Of a DNA stretch of 64,000 bases, positions 1-9,489 are shown piece after piece; the stretch's first letter is position 1, and each line of letters begins with the position of its first letter. Position numbers and translations under genes: made by a program. The DNA is taken from the NCBI RefSeq assembly GCF_000807675.2, contig NZ_CP019962.1, positions 1,240,001 through 1,304,000 of the forward strand. The letters run 5' to 3'. Under the pieces are notes generated by a model. The model was not told the origin of the DNA, ran no database searches, and saw nothing but the letters and a program-made list of their open reading frames with translations. This stretch comes from Eubacterium limosum. Lineage in GTDB: Bacteria; Bacillota; Clostridia; Eubacteriales; Eubacteriaceae.

Positions 1-342
1 AGAAAAAGTGCGGAAATCAAAACAAAGACTCCGGCACTGAAAGCAAACCCCCAAAAAAGAGGTGTTTGTACTGCAGTTAGAACATCTACACCAAAGAAAC
101 CAAACTCTGCTCTGAGAAAAATTGCCAGAGTTAAACTGGTAAACGGTATGGAAGTAACTGCTTATATCCCAGGTATCGGCCATAACTTACAGGAACATAG
201 TATCGTTCTGGTAAAAGGCGGCCGTGTTAAGGACTTACCAGGGGTTCGTTACAAGATCATCCGTGGTGCATTAGATACCGCTGGCGTAGAAAATCGTAAA
301 CAAGCTCGATCCAAATACGGGGCTAAAAAGCCTAAGAAGTAA
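1..342 (+). CDS. rpsL: 30S ribosomal protein S12 (5' truncated by window edge)
   Basis: Ribosomal protein S12, part of the decoding centre of the small subunit. The reading frame is open from base 1, so about a dozen N-terminal residues lie outside the window; 113 residues are visible. The invariant segment [10 protein letters not shown] and the loop [12 protein letters not shown] are both present. Lysine is retained at the [10 protein letters not shown] position where streptomycin-resistance substitutions usually occur (established knowledge), so the sequence looks wild type there. It is the first gene of a classic str operon, followed by rpsG after about 110 bp. Confidence 0.97.
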   Translation, partial: RKSAEIKTKTPALKANPQKRGVCTAVRTSTPKKPNSALRKIARVKLVNGMEVTAYIPGIGHNLQEHSIVLVKGGRVKDLPGVRYKIIRGALDTAGVENRKQARSKYGAKKPKK

Positions 343-426
343 GAGTAGTGCATCGTACTGCAAATCTGATAATAGATCTAGATTGTATGTATAAGCACAA
401 CGACTTTGGATGTCGAGTACCGATGA

Positions 427-924
<498 letters not shown>

Positions 925-925
925 A

Positions 926-1067
926 GGCCGAATCCAAATTCTGCAAGAATTTGGCAGCGCACTGTTCAATGAGCCGTCAGGCGAAGGTGCGCGGCAATAA
1001 GGCTAACGCAAATTTTTTGAAAATTTTCTATCGGATATTCAAGATTTTTGAAATAATTTGTGCTCCA
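926..1067 (+). repeat. Structured intra-operon repeat, copy 1 (rpsG-fusA spacer)
   Basis: Most divergent of five copies. It starts just after the rpsG stop. Helix 1 is CCAAATTC/GAATTTGG; helix 2 is GCGCAC/GTGCGC enclosing the small hairpin GCC-gtca-GGC; a 3' domain is closed by GCAAATT/AATTTGT. Helix 2 differs from the other copies (GGACGCA/TGCGTCC) on both sides, so pairing is kept. There is no U-run, so it is not an ordinary terminator. The class is unidentified. Confidence 0.8.
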
Positions 1068-1121
1068 TATGATGCGTGATCGTTTGTTTAGTATTCAAAT
1101 TAAAATTGCGAGGAAAAATCT

Positions 1122-3197
1122 GTGCCAAGAGAATATAGTTTAGAGAACACAAGAAATATCGGTATTATGGCGCATATTGACGCAGGAAAAACCACTACTA
1201 CTGAAAGAATCCTTTACTATTCTGGTAAAATCCATAAAATCGGCGAAACCCATGATGGTGGCGCGCAGATGGACTGGATGGAACAGGAACAGGAAAGAGG
1301 TATCACCATTACCTCAGCTGCTACAACATGTCATTGGAAAGGCAACCGTATCAACATTATCGATACTCCTGGCCACGTTGACTTTACCGTTGAAGTAGAA
1401 CGTTCTTTAAGAGTTCTTGACGGTTCTGTAGCGGTATTCTGTGCCAAGGGTGGTGTTGAACCTCAGTCCGAAACCGTATGGCGTCAGGCTGACCAGTACC
1501 ATGTACCGAGAATGGCTTATATTAATAAAATGGACATCACCGGTGCGGACTTCTACCATGCGGTAGACATGATCCGTGACCGTCTGGGCGCAAACCCAGT
1601 ATGTATCCAGCTGCCAATCGGTAAGGAAAGTGATTTTATTGGTATCATTGACCTGCTTACCATGAAGGCTGAAATCTATAAGGATGACTTAGGTGAAGAA
1701 ATTGAAATCACCGATATTCCTGACGACATGAAAGAAGAAGCTGAAAGCTATCGCGATAAGATGCTTGAAGCCCTTTCTGAAGTAGATGAAAACCTGATGG
1801 AAAAATACCTGGAAGGTGAAGAAATCACCATCGAGGAAATCAAGGCAGCCATCCGTAAGGGAACCTGTAACGTAGAATTGATCGCAGTAACCTGCGGCTC
1901 TTCCTATAAAAACAAGGGTGTTCAGATGATGCTGGATGCTGTTGTTGACTATATGCCGTCACCGCTTGACGTACCTGCTATCAAGGGTACAAATCCGGAA
2001 ACGGACGAAGAAGATGAAAGAAAACCAAGCGATGAAGAACCATTCTCCGCTTTAGCTTTCAAGATTATGACAGACCCATATGTTGGTAAACTGGCATTTA
2101 TGCGTGTTTACTCCGGTACTGCAGAAGCAGGCTCCTATGTTCGTAATACCACAAAAGGTAAGAGAGAACGTTTTGGCCGTATCCTGCAGATGCATGCGAA
2201 CCACCGTGAAGAAATCTCCAAGGTTTACACCGGTGATATCGTAGCTGCCGTTGGTCTGAAAGATACCACTACCGGGGACACCCTGTCTGATCCGGATCAC
2301 CCGATCATTTTGGAATCCATGGTATTCCCTGAACCGGTTATCGATGTTGCCATCGAGCCTAAGACAAAAGCCGGCCAGGAAAAAATGAGTGTTGCACTCC
2401 AGAAACTGGCAGAAGAAGATCCTACTTTCCGTACACATACCGATGAAGAAACCGGCCAGACCATTATCTCTGGTATGGGTGAGCTTCACCTGGATATCAT
2501 CATTGACCGTATGCTGCGCGAATTCAAGGTAGAAGCCAACATTGGACAGCCTCAGGTAGCTTACAGAGAAAAGATCACCAAAACCGTTGACGCAGAAGGC
2601 AAATTTGCCCGTCAGTCCGGTGGTCGTGGTCAGTATGGTCACTGTCTCATCACACTTACACCGCTGGAACCAGGCGAAGGTTATATTTTTGAAAATAAAA
2701 CCGTTGGTGGTTCAATTCCGAAGGAATACATCGGACCAATTGACCAGGGTATTCAGGAAGCAATGCAGAATGGTGTCTTAGCCGGTTATCCGGTTATCGA
2801 CTTTAAAGCAACTGTTTATGACGGTTCTTACCATGAAGTTGACTCCTCAGAAATGGCCTTCAAGGTTGCTGGTTCTATGGCTTTCAAAAACGGTATGCGC
2901 AAAGCAGATCCGGTTATTATGGAACCAATGTTCAAACTGGAAGTTGTTATTCCAGAAGAATATATGGGCGATGTTATGGGGGATATTAACTCCAGACGTG
3001 GCCGTGTAGAAGGTATGGAAGCCCGCAACGGCGCTCAGGTTATCAATGGTATGGTGCCGCTGGCAGAAATGTTCGGTTATGCAACATCCCTGAGAAGTAA
3101 AACCCAGGGCCGTGGCGTTTACACCATGCAGTTCTCACACTACGAACCCGTACCAAAGAGCGTTTCAGAAAAAATCATCGAAGGACGCACTAAATAA
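1122..3197 (+). CDS. fusA: Elongation factor G
   Basis: Ribosomal translocase GTPase, 691 residues, normal length. It starts with GTG ([20 protein letters not shown]) after a GCGAGG ribosome-binding site. The P-loop [13 protein letters not shown] sits near residues 17-29; the switch segment [11 protein letters not shown], the DTPGHVDF G3 motif and the NKMD G4 motif follow; the C-terminal domains IV and V are intact ([16 protein letters not shown]). The gene lies between rpsG and tuf and is followed by two tandem copies of the structured repeat. No oddity in the protein itself. Confidence 0.98.
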   Translation: MPREYSLENTRNIGIMAHIDAGKTTTTERILYYSGKIHKIGETHDGGAQMDWMEQEQERGITITSAATTCHWKGNRINIIDTPGHVDFTVEVERSLRVLDGSVAVFCAKGGVEPQSETVWRQADQYHVPRMAYINKMDITGADFYHAVDMIRDRLGANPVCIQLPIGKESDFIGIIDLLTMKAEIYKDDLGEEIEITDIPDDMKEEAESYRDKMLEALSEVDENLMEKYLEGEEITIEEIKAAIRKGTCNVELIAVTCGSSYKNKGVQMMLDAVVDYMPSPLDVPAIKGTNPETDEEDERKPSDEEPFSALAFKIMTDPYVGKLAFMRVYSGTAEAGSYVRNTTKGKRERFGRILQMHANHREEISKVYTGDIVAAVGLKDTTTGDTLSDPDHPIILESMVFPEPVIDVAIEPKTKAGQEKMSVALQKLAEEDPTFRTHTDEETGQTIISGMGELHLDIIIDRMLREFKVEANIGQPQVAYREKITKTVDAEGKFARQSGGRGQYGHCLITLTPLEPGEGYIFENKTVGGSIPKEYIGPIDQGIQEAMQNGVLAGYPVIDFKATVYDGSYHEVDSSEMAFKVAGSMAFKNGMRKADPVIMEPMFKLEVVIPEEYMGDVMGDINSRRGRVEGMEARNGAQVINGMVPLAEMFGYATSLRSKTQGRGVYTMQFSHYEPVPKSVSEKIIEGRTK

Positions 3198-3198
3198 A

Positions 3199-3338
3199 GC
3201 TGAGTCCGGTTTTTGAAGAAAACCGGCAGGACACAGATTTATGAGCCGAAAGGCGAATGCGTCCGATAACGAAGCGAACGCAGATGATGAGGAAATCATC
3301 CGATAAGGATGAAGGGATTTCCGAAGCATCTGTGAACT
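3199..3338 (+). repeat. Structured intra-operon repeat, copy 2 (after fusA)
   Basis: Begins one base after the fusA stop. Helix 1 is CCGGTTTT/AAAACCGG, which replaces the AT-rich CCAAATTC/GAATTTGG of other copies on both strands. Helix 2 is GGACACA/TGCGTCC with an A-C mismatch; the inner hairpin GCC-gaaa-GGC has a GNRA loop; the 3' domain has GGAAATC/GATTTCC and ATCC/GGAT pairings. Confidence 0.8.
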
Positions 3339-3340
3339 TT

Positions 3341-3480
3341 CCGAGTCCGGTTTTTGAAGAAAACCGGCAGGGCGCAGATCTATGAGCCGAAAGGCGAATG
3401 CGTCCGATAACGAAGCGAACGCAGATGATGAGGAAATCATCCGATAAGGATGAAGGGATTTCCGAAGCATCTGTGAACCT
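3341..3480 (+). repeat. Structured intra-operon repeat, copy 3 (tandem with copy 2)
   Basis: Near-identical to the preceding copy with a period of 141 bp. The few differences include helix 2, which here reads GGGCGCA and so forms a G-U pair instead of the A-C mismatch of copy 2. This points to a recent tandem duplication inside the fusA-tuf spacer. Confidence 0.8.
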
Positions 3481-3496
3481 TATAAAAAAACAAACG

Positions 3497-3522
3497 GTCT
3501 GCCGGATCGTTACGGCAGACCC
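3497..3522 (+). other. Perfect hairpin in fusA-tuf spacer
   Basis: GGTCTGCCG and CGGCAGACC form a perfect 9-bp stem with an 8-base loop, upstream of tuf. It is followed by CCCATTAAA rather than a U-run, so it is more likely an mRNA processing or stability hairpin than a full terminator (inference). Confidence 0.55.
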
Positions 3523-3557
3523 CATTAAATATTTAAAATAATAATAGGAGAAATAAA

Positions 3558-4751
3558 ATGGCTAAGGAAAAATTTGAAAGATCCAAACCACATGTTAACA
3601 TTGGTACCATCGGTCACGTTGACCACGGTAAAACAACATTAACCGCTGCAATCACCACCGTATTAAACAAACGTTTCGGAACCGGTGAAGCTGTAGCTTT
3701 CGACAACATCGATAAAGCACCAGAAGAAAGAGAACGTGGCATCACCATCTCAACCGCCCACGTTGAATATGAAACCGACGCACGCCACTACGCGCACGTT
3801 GACTGCCCGGGCCATGCCGACTACGTTAAAAACATGATCACCGGCGCAGCCCAGATGGACGGCGCGATCTTAGTTGTATCCGCAGCCGACGGCCCAATGC
3901 CGCAGACCCGTGAACACATCCTGTTAAGCCGCCAGGTAGGCGTACCTTACATCATCGTATTCTTAAACAAAGCCGACATGGTAGACGATGAAGAATTATT
4001 AGAACTGGTCGAAATGGAAGTTCGTGAACTGTTAGACGAATACGAATTCCCAGGAGATGACACACCAATCGTCGTAGGATCCGCTTTAAAAGCATTAGAA
4101 GATCCAGACGGCGAATGGGGCGACAAGATCGTTGAACTGATGAAAGAAGTTGACGCATACATCCCAGAACCAGAACGCGACACCGACAAACCATTCTTAA
4201 TGCCAGTGGAAGACGTATTCTCCATCACCGGCCGTGGTACCGTAGCAACCGGTAGAGTTGAACGCGGGATCGTACACGTAGGGGACGAAGTAGAAATCGT
4301 TGGGATCCACGAAATTAAGAAAACCGTTGTAACCGGGATTGAAATGTTCCGTAAGCTGTTAGATGAAGGCCGTTCAGGCGACAACATCGGCGCGTTACTG
4401 CGTGGGATCGACCGTACCATGATCGAACGTGGACAGGTACTGGCAAAACCAGGCTCCATCCACCCACACACCCACTTCACCGCCCAGGTATACGTTCTGA
4501 CCAAAGAAGAAGGCGGCCGTCATACCCCATTCTTCGATGGCTACAGACCACAGTTCTACTTCAGAACAACCGACGTAACCGGTAATATCAAACTGCCAGA
4601 AGGCGTTGAAATGGTTATGCCAGGGGACAACGTAGAAATGGAAATCACATTGATCACCCCAATCGCGATCGAAGAAGGTTTACGTTTCGCGATCCGTGAA
4701 GGCGGCCGTACCGTTGGTTCCGGAGCCGTTGCTAAGATTATCACAGACTGA
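3558..4751 (+). CDS. tuf: Elongation factor Tu
   Basis: GTPase that delivers aminoacyl-tRNA to the ribosome; 397 residues, normal length. It starts at ATG ([16 protein letters not shown]) after [15 protein letters not shown] (about residues 18-26), [16 protein letters not shown] and the SALKALE G5 motif are all present, as are domains II and III ([26 protein letters not shown]). Codon choice is narrow, as expected for a very highly expressed gene. It is the last gene of the str operon and is followed by repeat copy 4 and then a strong terminator. Confidence 0.98.
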   Translation: MAKEKFERSKPHVNIGTIGHVDHGKTTLTAAITTVLNKRFGTGEAVAFDNIDKAPEERERGITISTAHVEYETDARHYAHVDCPGHADYVKNMITGAAQMDGAILVVSAADGPMPQTREHILLSRQVGVPYIIVFLNKADMVDDEELLELVEMEVRELLDEYEFPGDDTPIVVGSALKALEDPDGEWGDKIVELMKEVDAYIPEPERDTDKPFLMPVEDVFSITGRGTVATGRVERGIVHVGDEVEIVGIHEIKKTVVTGIEMFRKLLDEGRSGDNIGALLRGIDRTMIERGQVLAKPGSIHPHTHFTAQVYVLTKEEGGRHTPFFDGYRPQFYFRTTDVTGNIKLPEGVEMVMPGDNVEMEITLITPIAIEEGLRFAIREGGRTVGSGAVAKIITD

Positions 4752-4752
4752 C

Positions 4753-4892
4753 GCTGAGTCCAAATTTCTACGAAATTTGGTAGGACGCAGTGGTTGAGCC
4801 GTGAGGCGAATGCGTCTGGCAACGAAGCTAATGCAAATTTTTCAAAAATCATCCGAAAGGATGAACAGGATTTTTGAAATAATTTGTAAACC
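4753..4892 (+). repeat. Structured intra-operon repeat, copy 4 (after tuf)
   Basis: Starts just after the tuf stop codon. Helix 1 is CCAAATTTC/GAAATTTGG, helix 2 GGACGCA/TGCGTCT (G-U tolerated), inner hairpin GCC-gtga-GGC (GNRA loop). The 3' domain contains a perfect 10-bp stem TTCAAAAATC/GATTTTTGAA around ATCC-gaaa-GGAT. In copies 2, 3 and 5 this stem is GGAAATC/GATTTCC, again changed on both sides. Confidence 0.82.
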
Positions 4893-4915
4893 AATTTAGA
4901 AATTAATTAAAAATT

Positions 4916-4953
4916 AAAAGGATCGGGCTTATCGCTAAGCCTGATCCTTTTTT
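4916..4953 (+). terminator. Rho-independent terminator of the str operon
   Basis: AAAAGGATCGGGCTTA pairs with TAAGCCTGATCCTTTT (one G-U) around a 4-base loop and runs into TTTTTT. Strong canonical terminator after tuf and repeat copy 4. Confidence 0.9.
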
Positions 4954-5011
4954 ATTTGCAAATGCGTTTTTGGGATTTCGGGATATCTTTTGTAATTAAA
5001 AACAAAAAAAT

Positions 5012-5045
5012 AAAAAGCAACGGGCTCCGATACCCATTGCCTTTT
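5012..5045 (-). terminator. Terminator for the minus-strand GDPD operon
   Basis: Read on the minus strand, AAAAGGCAATGGG pairs with CCCGTTGCTTTT and is followed by a T-rich run. It lies about 110 bp beyond the stop of the phosphodiesterase gene, where convergent transcription from tuf also ends. Confidence 0.8.
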
Positions 5046-5153
5046 ATATAAATTAGGAATGAAAAGAAAAAGGGGAGATGTTTATCTCTCAAATACTATT
5101 CTAATCGTTCAACCTTTAGAATATCTTTAATTCCCTATAGCTTAATAAAAAAT

Positions 5154-7019
5154 TTACATACCGAATACAATTTGTTCGAGTGTTTTTCTGAAAATATCCT
5201 GGCTGTTAATGCCATTTTCTTTTACCAGCTCCTTAGCCAGAGGCACATCGTCAGTGATGATGTTATCCACATTAAGGTCAATCATATCATCGATGAGCTC
5301 CTCATTGTCCACTGTCCAGACGTAAATATCCTTGTTTTGCCGGTGGACAGCATCGACAAGCTTTTTGTTGACAAAGGTGGCTTCAATGCTGAAAGCATCT
5401 ACCGGAAGGGTATCAATGTCACCGTAGGCAATGGCGCTGATGTAGGCAGTGCGGACGCTGGGGTCGATTTGTTTTACCCGCTCAATAGTGGTATAATCCA
5501 GCGAAGCGAGAATACACTCCGTCTTAAAATCCTGCTTTTGAATCACATCCACAGCTTTTTCCACGAATTCGTGATCGTGGGAGGTGGGCTTAAGTTCGAT
5601 GTTCATCTTTACCTTGCCCCGGCAGGTCTCAATGGCTTCGTCTAAAGTCATGAGACGCTCACCGCTGAACTCGGGGGAGAACCAGCTGCCAATGTCAATG
5701 TCTTTAAGATCATCGTAATTGCTGTTCCAGATGTCAATGTCCTGTCCGGAAATCCGTTTGATATTGTTGTCATGGGAGACCACCAGAACGCCATCTTTGG
5801 TCTCCGCAATATCAATTTCCACATAATCGGCGTTGTTGGCAATGGCAGCCTCCAGTGCAGCCCGGGTATTTTCCGGAGCCTCGGTGGAATTACCGCGGTG
5901 CCCGGTGACCTGGGGACCGCTCAGCAGGATATTGGCAGTGTCAACGTCAAAAGCCAGTATAATCTGTGCGCTTTTAACGCCGATGGAAATGACCAGCAGA
6001 ATACAGGCAGCAATGACCAGATGTTTTTTCTTAGGCGCAAGGGACATGTTGTTGTTGACCAGCGGTATATCTTCCTGCACGGCGTTGTCGGCCCGAGAGT
6101 ATGCGTCATAAAGCTTTGAGATAAAAGCAAAATTTAAAGGGGTGACAACTGCGTCCAGAATGCTTGAACCTAAAAGAAAAATAATGGAGACCACACTGAT
6201 CAAAAGCGTAAACCAGAAAGAAGGATCGCTCATTCCCTGGATATGCTCAATAATCAAAGCGGCCGGGATAACGCAGACCACTAAAAATACCAGTGCTACA
6301 AGCAGGCTGATGGCCACAAGAAACAGATTCCAGAGAAAAAACCGCCACAGGGTGTGGAAGAAACGTCCTTTAATCCGTTTTGCGCTTTGACGCCGGGCGT
6401 CTTTAAAGGATGAGTCCTTTAGAACAAAGATGTTAAAAACAAAGAGCCATCGGATGACCAGGATGGCCAGAGAGACAACCAGAGCCAGAAAGATAACCGA
6501 TAAAAGGGCAGAGTCGGCAATATAGTCCGAGATAAATCCTGGAATGGTGAGTTCTCTAATAAAATTGGAGGTGACCATCATGTTCATAAACGGGATAATG
6601 AGGATCAGGAAAAGAATCATCAGGAAATTTTTAGGTTTAAAAATCGCCAGAGCCCGTTTAAATCCGCTCCGCATCAATGGAATGATCTGAACCTTCCGCC
6701 CGGCAAGGCTTTCGTGAAAGCAGACAGCCAGCGTGGTAAACTCGATGAGGGTATAAAAGGCCAGAATGAGCAGCAGCACAAATCCCACAATCCAGAGCAT
6801 TGGATGGTTGAGCAGCTCGCTGATATTGGAGCCTGTAATATAGAAAAGTCCTGCGGCCGAGAGTGAATGCTTTAGAACAAAACCGGTCGCAGGAAAGATA
6901 ATCGTGCTTCCGCAGAAAGAGTATAGGATTTCGAAAATGACCAGGGGCCAGAAATTAAAGCGAAATAACCCAAAGGTCTCTCTTGAGAAGCGTTTATATT
7001 GAATTTTTTGTTTTTTCAT
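5154..7019 (-). CDS. Membrane-anchored glycerophosphodiester phosphodiesterase
   Basis: Predicted to hydrolyse glycerophosphodiesters to glycerol-3-phosphate and an alcohol, at the membrane. The N-terminal ~350 residues form a multi-pass membrane domain (GPDPase_memb type, repeated hydrophobic segments). A GDPD domain follows, opening with TGHRGNSTEAPENT near residue 370 and containing the metal-binding EIDIAETKDGVLVVSHD and the NIELK strand. The chosen start gives MKKQKIQYKRFSRETFG, 621 residues, 13 bases beyond the regulator's stop and preceded by GGGAG at good spacing; an in-frame upstream start would overlap the regulator. It is last in a minus-strand operon with the GntR regulator and a corrinoid protein. 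Its physiological substrate cannot be told from sequence. Confidence 0.9.
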   Translation of the reverse strand: MKKQKIQYKRFSRETFGLFRFNFWPLVIFEILYSFCGSTIIFPATGFVLKHSLSAAGLFYITGSNISELLNHPMLWIVGFVLLLILAFYTLIEFTTLAVCFHESLAGRKVQIIPLMRSGFKRALAIFKPKNFLMILFLILIIPFMNMMVTSNFIRELTIPGFISDYIADSALLSVIFLALVVSLAILVIRWLFVFNIFVLKDSSFKDARRQSAKRIKGRFFHTLWRFFLWNLFLVAISLLVALVFLVVCVIPAALIIEHIQGMSDPSFWFTLLISVVSIIFLLGSSILDAVVTPLNFAFISKLYDAYSRADNAVQEDIPLVNNNMSLAPKKKHLVIAACILLVISIGVKSAQIILAFDVDTANILLSGPQVTGHRGNSTEAPENTRAALEAAIANNADYVEIDIAETKDGVLVVSHDNNIKRISGQDIDIWNSNYDDLKDIDIGSWFSPEFSGERLMTLDEAIETCRGKVKMNIELKPTSHDHEFVEKAVDVIQKQDFKTECILASLDYTTIERVKQIDPSVRTAYISAIAYGDIDTLPVDAFSIEATFVNKKLVDAVHRQNKDIYVWTVDNEELIDDMIDLNVDNIITDDVPLAKELVKENGINSQDIFRKTLEQIVFGM

Positions 7020-7032
7020 AAAACCGCTCCCG

Positions 7033-7737
7033 TTAATCGAAGGAAGCAACCGCTTCGAGACCTGCATCTTCACCTGCCAGGTACATCATCCCCCAGCCGA
7101 TGGGCTTGTCCTTTTCGTCCAGAAGCTTTTCTTCAACAACCAACAGAGGCATTCCCACAGGGATCTCAAGATTTCTGGCGGTTTCGTCCTCTGCGATGGC
7201 GGCCCGGATTTTAAGCTTCTTGGTCATGGCAAAAATCGAGTTTTTCTTTGCTACCATTTCCGGGAAGGTTGCGTAGCGGATTTCCTTTTCGACGATTGGA
7301 ATCCCACGATAGTAGGGAATGTACTTAATGTCGTAGGCAGTTGGAAAGCCGTCCTTTAAAAAGATGCGTTTTACCACAATGACATGCTTGGTCTCGGGAA
7401 TTTCCAGATTAAAGCCGACCTCATAGCTGGGCTTGACAACGTTCACCTCAATGAGGCGGACTTCATCGCCGCGCTCATTGCCTGGCGCCATCTCGTTGTA
7501 GTGGAGGATATACTGGTCCAGATCCGGCTCACAGACATAATTGCCCTTGCCGGGAATCGAATAGATGTAACCCTCATTGACGAGTACGGCCAGACCCTTG
7601 CGCACTGTCATCCGGCTGACGTTAAATTCCTCGCAGAGAAGGTTCTCTGACTGGATGGCGTCCCCGGGCTCAAGCTCCTGGCTGGTTATTTTATTTTTTA
7701 TCGCTTCGACAATTTTAATATATTCAGGTGCACCCAT
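7033..7737 (-). CDS. GntR-family (HutC/UTRA) transcriptional regulator
   Basis: DNA-binding regulator of 234 residues. An N-terminal winged helix-turn-helix (about residues 8-72, including SENLLCEEFNVSRMTVRKGL) is followed by a UTRA ligand-binding domain (about 90-230) ending in the family-typical strand PLLVVEEKLLDEKDKPIGWG. It lies 3 bases after the corrinoid protein gene and upstream of the membrane phosphodiesterase, so the three genes form one operon. The inverted repeat TTGTGT-tc-ACACAA in the operon's 5' region (8398-8411) is the most likely binding site (inference). The effector is unknown; a methylated amine or a phosphodiester breakdown product are guesses only. Confidence 0.9.
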   Translation of the reverse strand: MGAPEYIKIVEAIKNKITSQELEPGDAIQSENLLCEEFNVSRMTVRKGLAVLVNEGYIYSIPGKGNYVCEPDLDQYILHYNEMAPGNERGDEVRLIEVNVVKPSYEVGFNLEIPETKHVIVVKRIFLKDGFPTAYDIKYIPYYRGIPIVEKEIRYATFPEMVAKKNSIFAMTKKLKIRAAIAEDETARNLEIPVGMPLLVVEEKLLDEKDKPIGWGMMYLAGEDAGLEAVASFD

Positions 7738-7740
7738 GAC

Positions 7741-8382
7741 TTACTTTTTCTCCTGTATCCATTGTTTGCATATTTCCACCGCTTTGGTTACGTCCTTTGT
7801 GCCGTAATCTGCGCCCACACTGAGATGCGTTACGCCGTCATCCACGCATGCGCCGCCGATCATCACACGTATCTGATCTCTTATGCCGAGATCTTCGAGT
7901 CCATCGGTGATTTTTTTCATTTCGATGGTTGTTTCCTGCTGCATTCCACTGAGGCCGATAATATCAGGCTTGTGCTCCTGTACCTTTTCAAGGATAGTGG
8001 AGGAAGGAACGTCAATGCCGATGTCGATGACTTCAAAGCCTGCTGTGGTTGCAAAGGAGGCAAAAATATTTTTTCCGATATCGTGGCAGTCTCCATAAAC
8101 AGAAGCGACGACAATTTTGCCCATTCTGGGCACTGACGGCATGGCATACAGCGCTTTCAGCTCATCGAGATCCATAACCTCCTGAAAGATAATGCCGGCA
8201 AAAATAAGGTCTGCAATGAAATAGTCACATTTCTCATAATGGTCGCCGACCCGTTCCATGCCGATGCGCAGCCAGTCCAAAATCTGAAGTGGGGTAAAAC
8301 CCTTGCGTACGGCAATTTTTACCAGCTCCAGCGTCCGCTGTTCATACAACCCTTCTACTGATCTTACAATACTCTCTTTCAT
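7741..8382 (-). CDS. Corrinoid (cobalamin-binding) methyl-carrier protein
   Basis: 213-residue protein of the MtbC/MttC/MtqC type that carries a methyl group on cobalt between a substrate methyltransferase and an acceptor methyltransferase. A helical cap domain (about 1-88) is followed by a Rossmann-like B12 domain with DxHxxG at D98, H100 and G103 (GDCHDIGKNIF); H100 is the expected lower axial cobalt ligand. A SGMQQET turn and the GGACV phosphate loop follow. It is first in the operon with the GntR regulator and the membrane phosphodiesterase. No methyltransferase partner is encoded nearby. The cap sequence (KGFTPLQILDWLRIGMERVG) is divergent from the second corrinoid protein in the window. 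Confidence 0.9.
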   Translation of the reverse strand: MKESIVRSVEGLYEQRTLELVKIAVRKGFTPLQILDWLRIGMERVGDHYEKCDYFIADLIFAGIIFQEVMDLDELKALYAMPSVPRMGKIVVASVYGDCHDIGKNIFASFATTAGFEVIDIGIDVPSSTILEKVQEHKPDIIGLSGMQQETTIEMKKITDGLEDLGIRDQIRVMIGGACVDDGVTHLSVGADYGTKDVTKAVEICKQWIQEKK

Positions 8383-8397
8383 GATTCTTTACCTAAC

Positions 8398-8431
8398 TTG
8401 TGTTCACACAAAGAATTATTCAAAAATTATA
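8398..8431 (-). promoter_or_regulatory. Promoter -10 and candidate GntR operator
   Basis: On the minus strand a TATAAT box (8426-8431) has a plausible TTCACA -35 about 16 bases upstream. The inverted repeat TTGTGT-tc-ACACAA (8398-8411) lies just downstream, about where transcription would start. Its place in front of an operon that encodes a GntR/UTRA repressor makes it a good autoregulatory operator candidate. Confidence 0.6.
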
Positions 8432-8571
8432 CCATAAAAAGATTGTTTGTGAAAAAATTATCTTAATAAACTTAAAAAAATTCAAACAATCTGAAATCGT
8501 TTTGTCTTTATTATACCATACTTATACTAACCTGTATATACAAATCTAGACATAAGACAAAAAAAGACATT

Positions 8572-8601
8572 AAAAAAGACACCAATACTGGTGTCTTTTT
8601 A
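8572..8601 (-). terminator. Terminator after corrinoid protein gene
   Basis: AAAAAAGACACCA-atac-TGGTGTCTTTTT is a perfect stem with T-runs on both strands. It follows the minus-strand corrinoid gene ending at 8629 and separates it from the next minus-strand operon. Confidence 0.88.
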
Positions 8602-8628
8602 TATTTGATCTTACTTTACGGATTTGTC

Positions 8629-9261
8629 TCAGCCAACCCATGCCTGGCAGATCTTAACGCCTTCAGCTGCATTTGTTGTGAAGTCGTCAGCGCCAACATA
8701 TTCGCAGGCTTCTTTAGTAACAGGGTTACCACCGATGATTAATTTAGAGTCAACGCCAGCTGCTTTCAGAGCGTCTGAAGTTTCTTTCATAGAGTCGATA
8801 GCCAGGGTTAAAACGCCGCTGATACCGATGATGTCAGGTTTGATTTCTTTAGCTTTTTCAACGAATGTATCGATTGCTACGTCAATACCTAAGTCAGTAA
8901 CCTGGAAGCCAGCTGCTTCAGCCATGCTTCTGAAGATGTTTTTACCGATGTCATGTAAATCGCCGTGAGCGGTACCAATTAAGATGGTGCCAGCAACTGC
9001 GGTGTCGCCGCTGCCTAATACTGGTTTTAATACGTTGATTGCTTCAGTTAATAATTCGCCTGCGAAAATTAAGTCCCCAACAAAATATTCGCCTTCTTCG
9101 AATAAATCACCAACAACAGCCATACCAGCCTGACAAGCTGCAACTGCTTCTTCAGCTTCTGCTTCAGTAGGATTTGTAGCTACGAAATCATTTAAGATTT
9201 CCATTACATCGTCTTCTTCTAAGTCTCCAACTGCCTGTGTTAAATTTTTCCAATCTGCCAT
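8629..9261 (-). CDS. Corrinoid methyl-carrier protein (MtqC/MtbC-like)
   Basis: 210 residues, typical of corrinoid proteins in methylamine and quaternary-amine demethylation systems. The cap domain is followed by the B12 domain with D101, H103 and G106 (GDLHDIGKNIF), SGVLTLAIDSM and the GGNPV loop. I chose the MADWKNLTQAVGDLEEDD start, which gives the family length; a longer in-frame start upstream has no good ribosome-binding site. It is transcribed alone from a strong minus-strand promoter and ended by its own terminator, suggesting high independent expression. In acetogens such proteins serve many MttB-family methyltransferases (established knowledge); none is nearby, so it may be shared by methyltransferases encoded elsewhere (inference). 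Confidence 0.92.
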   Translation of the reverse strand: MADWKNLTQAVGDLEEDDVMEILNDFVATNPTEAEAEEAVAACQAGMAVVGDLFEEGEYFVGDLIFAGELLTEAINVLKPVLGSGDTAVAGTILIGTAHGDLHDIGKNIFRSMAEAAGFQVTDLGIDVAIDTFVEKAKEIKPDIIGISGVLTLAIDSMKETSDALKAAGVDSKLIIGGNPVTKEACEYVGADDFTTNAAEGVKICQAWVG

Positions 9262-9309
9262 TTTAAAATACCATCCCTTCATTTTTTGAATAAATAATTT
9301 TTCAGTAAG

Positions 9310-9370
9310 CACATGTGTGTACATGTGTTGTTTGTGATTATATAATACTCTCTTTTGAATCCGTTGTCAA
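9310..9370 (-). promoter_or_regulatory. Strong promoter plus 5'-UTR inverted repeat of the corrinoid gene
   Basis: On the minus strand TTGACA (9365-9370), a 17-base spacer and TATTAT (9342-9347) form a consensus vegetative promoter. Just downstream, CACATGT-gtgt-ACATGTG (9310-9327) is an inverted repeat that could act as operator or mRNA 5' hairpin. Confidence 0.75.
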
Positions 9371-9489
9371 GAAAACGCTTTCGATTTTTTGCTCAAAAAT
9401 GGCAAAAAACAAAAATTTATCTGTTTCGAAGTATGTGCAGGAGGAATTACACTAATTTACATGAAAAAAGAGAAGTTTTCTTAAGAAAG

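Noticed and set aside
3165-3525. Minus-strand open frames of about 100 residues across the fusA-tuf spacer
   Set aside because: They simply translate the two copies of the structured repeat, have repeated internal sequence of 141-bp period and no ribosome-binding site.
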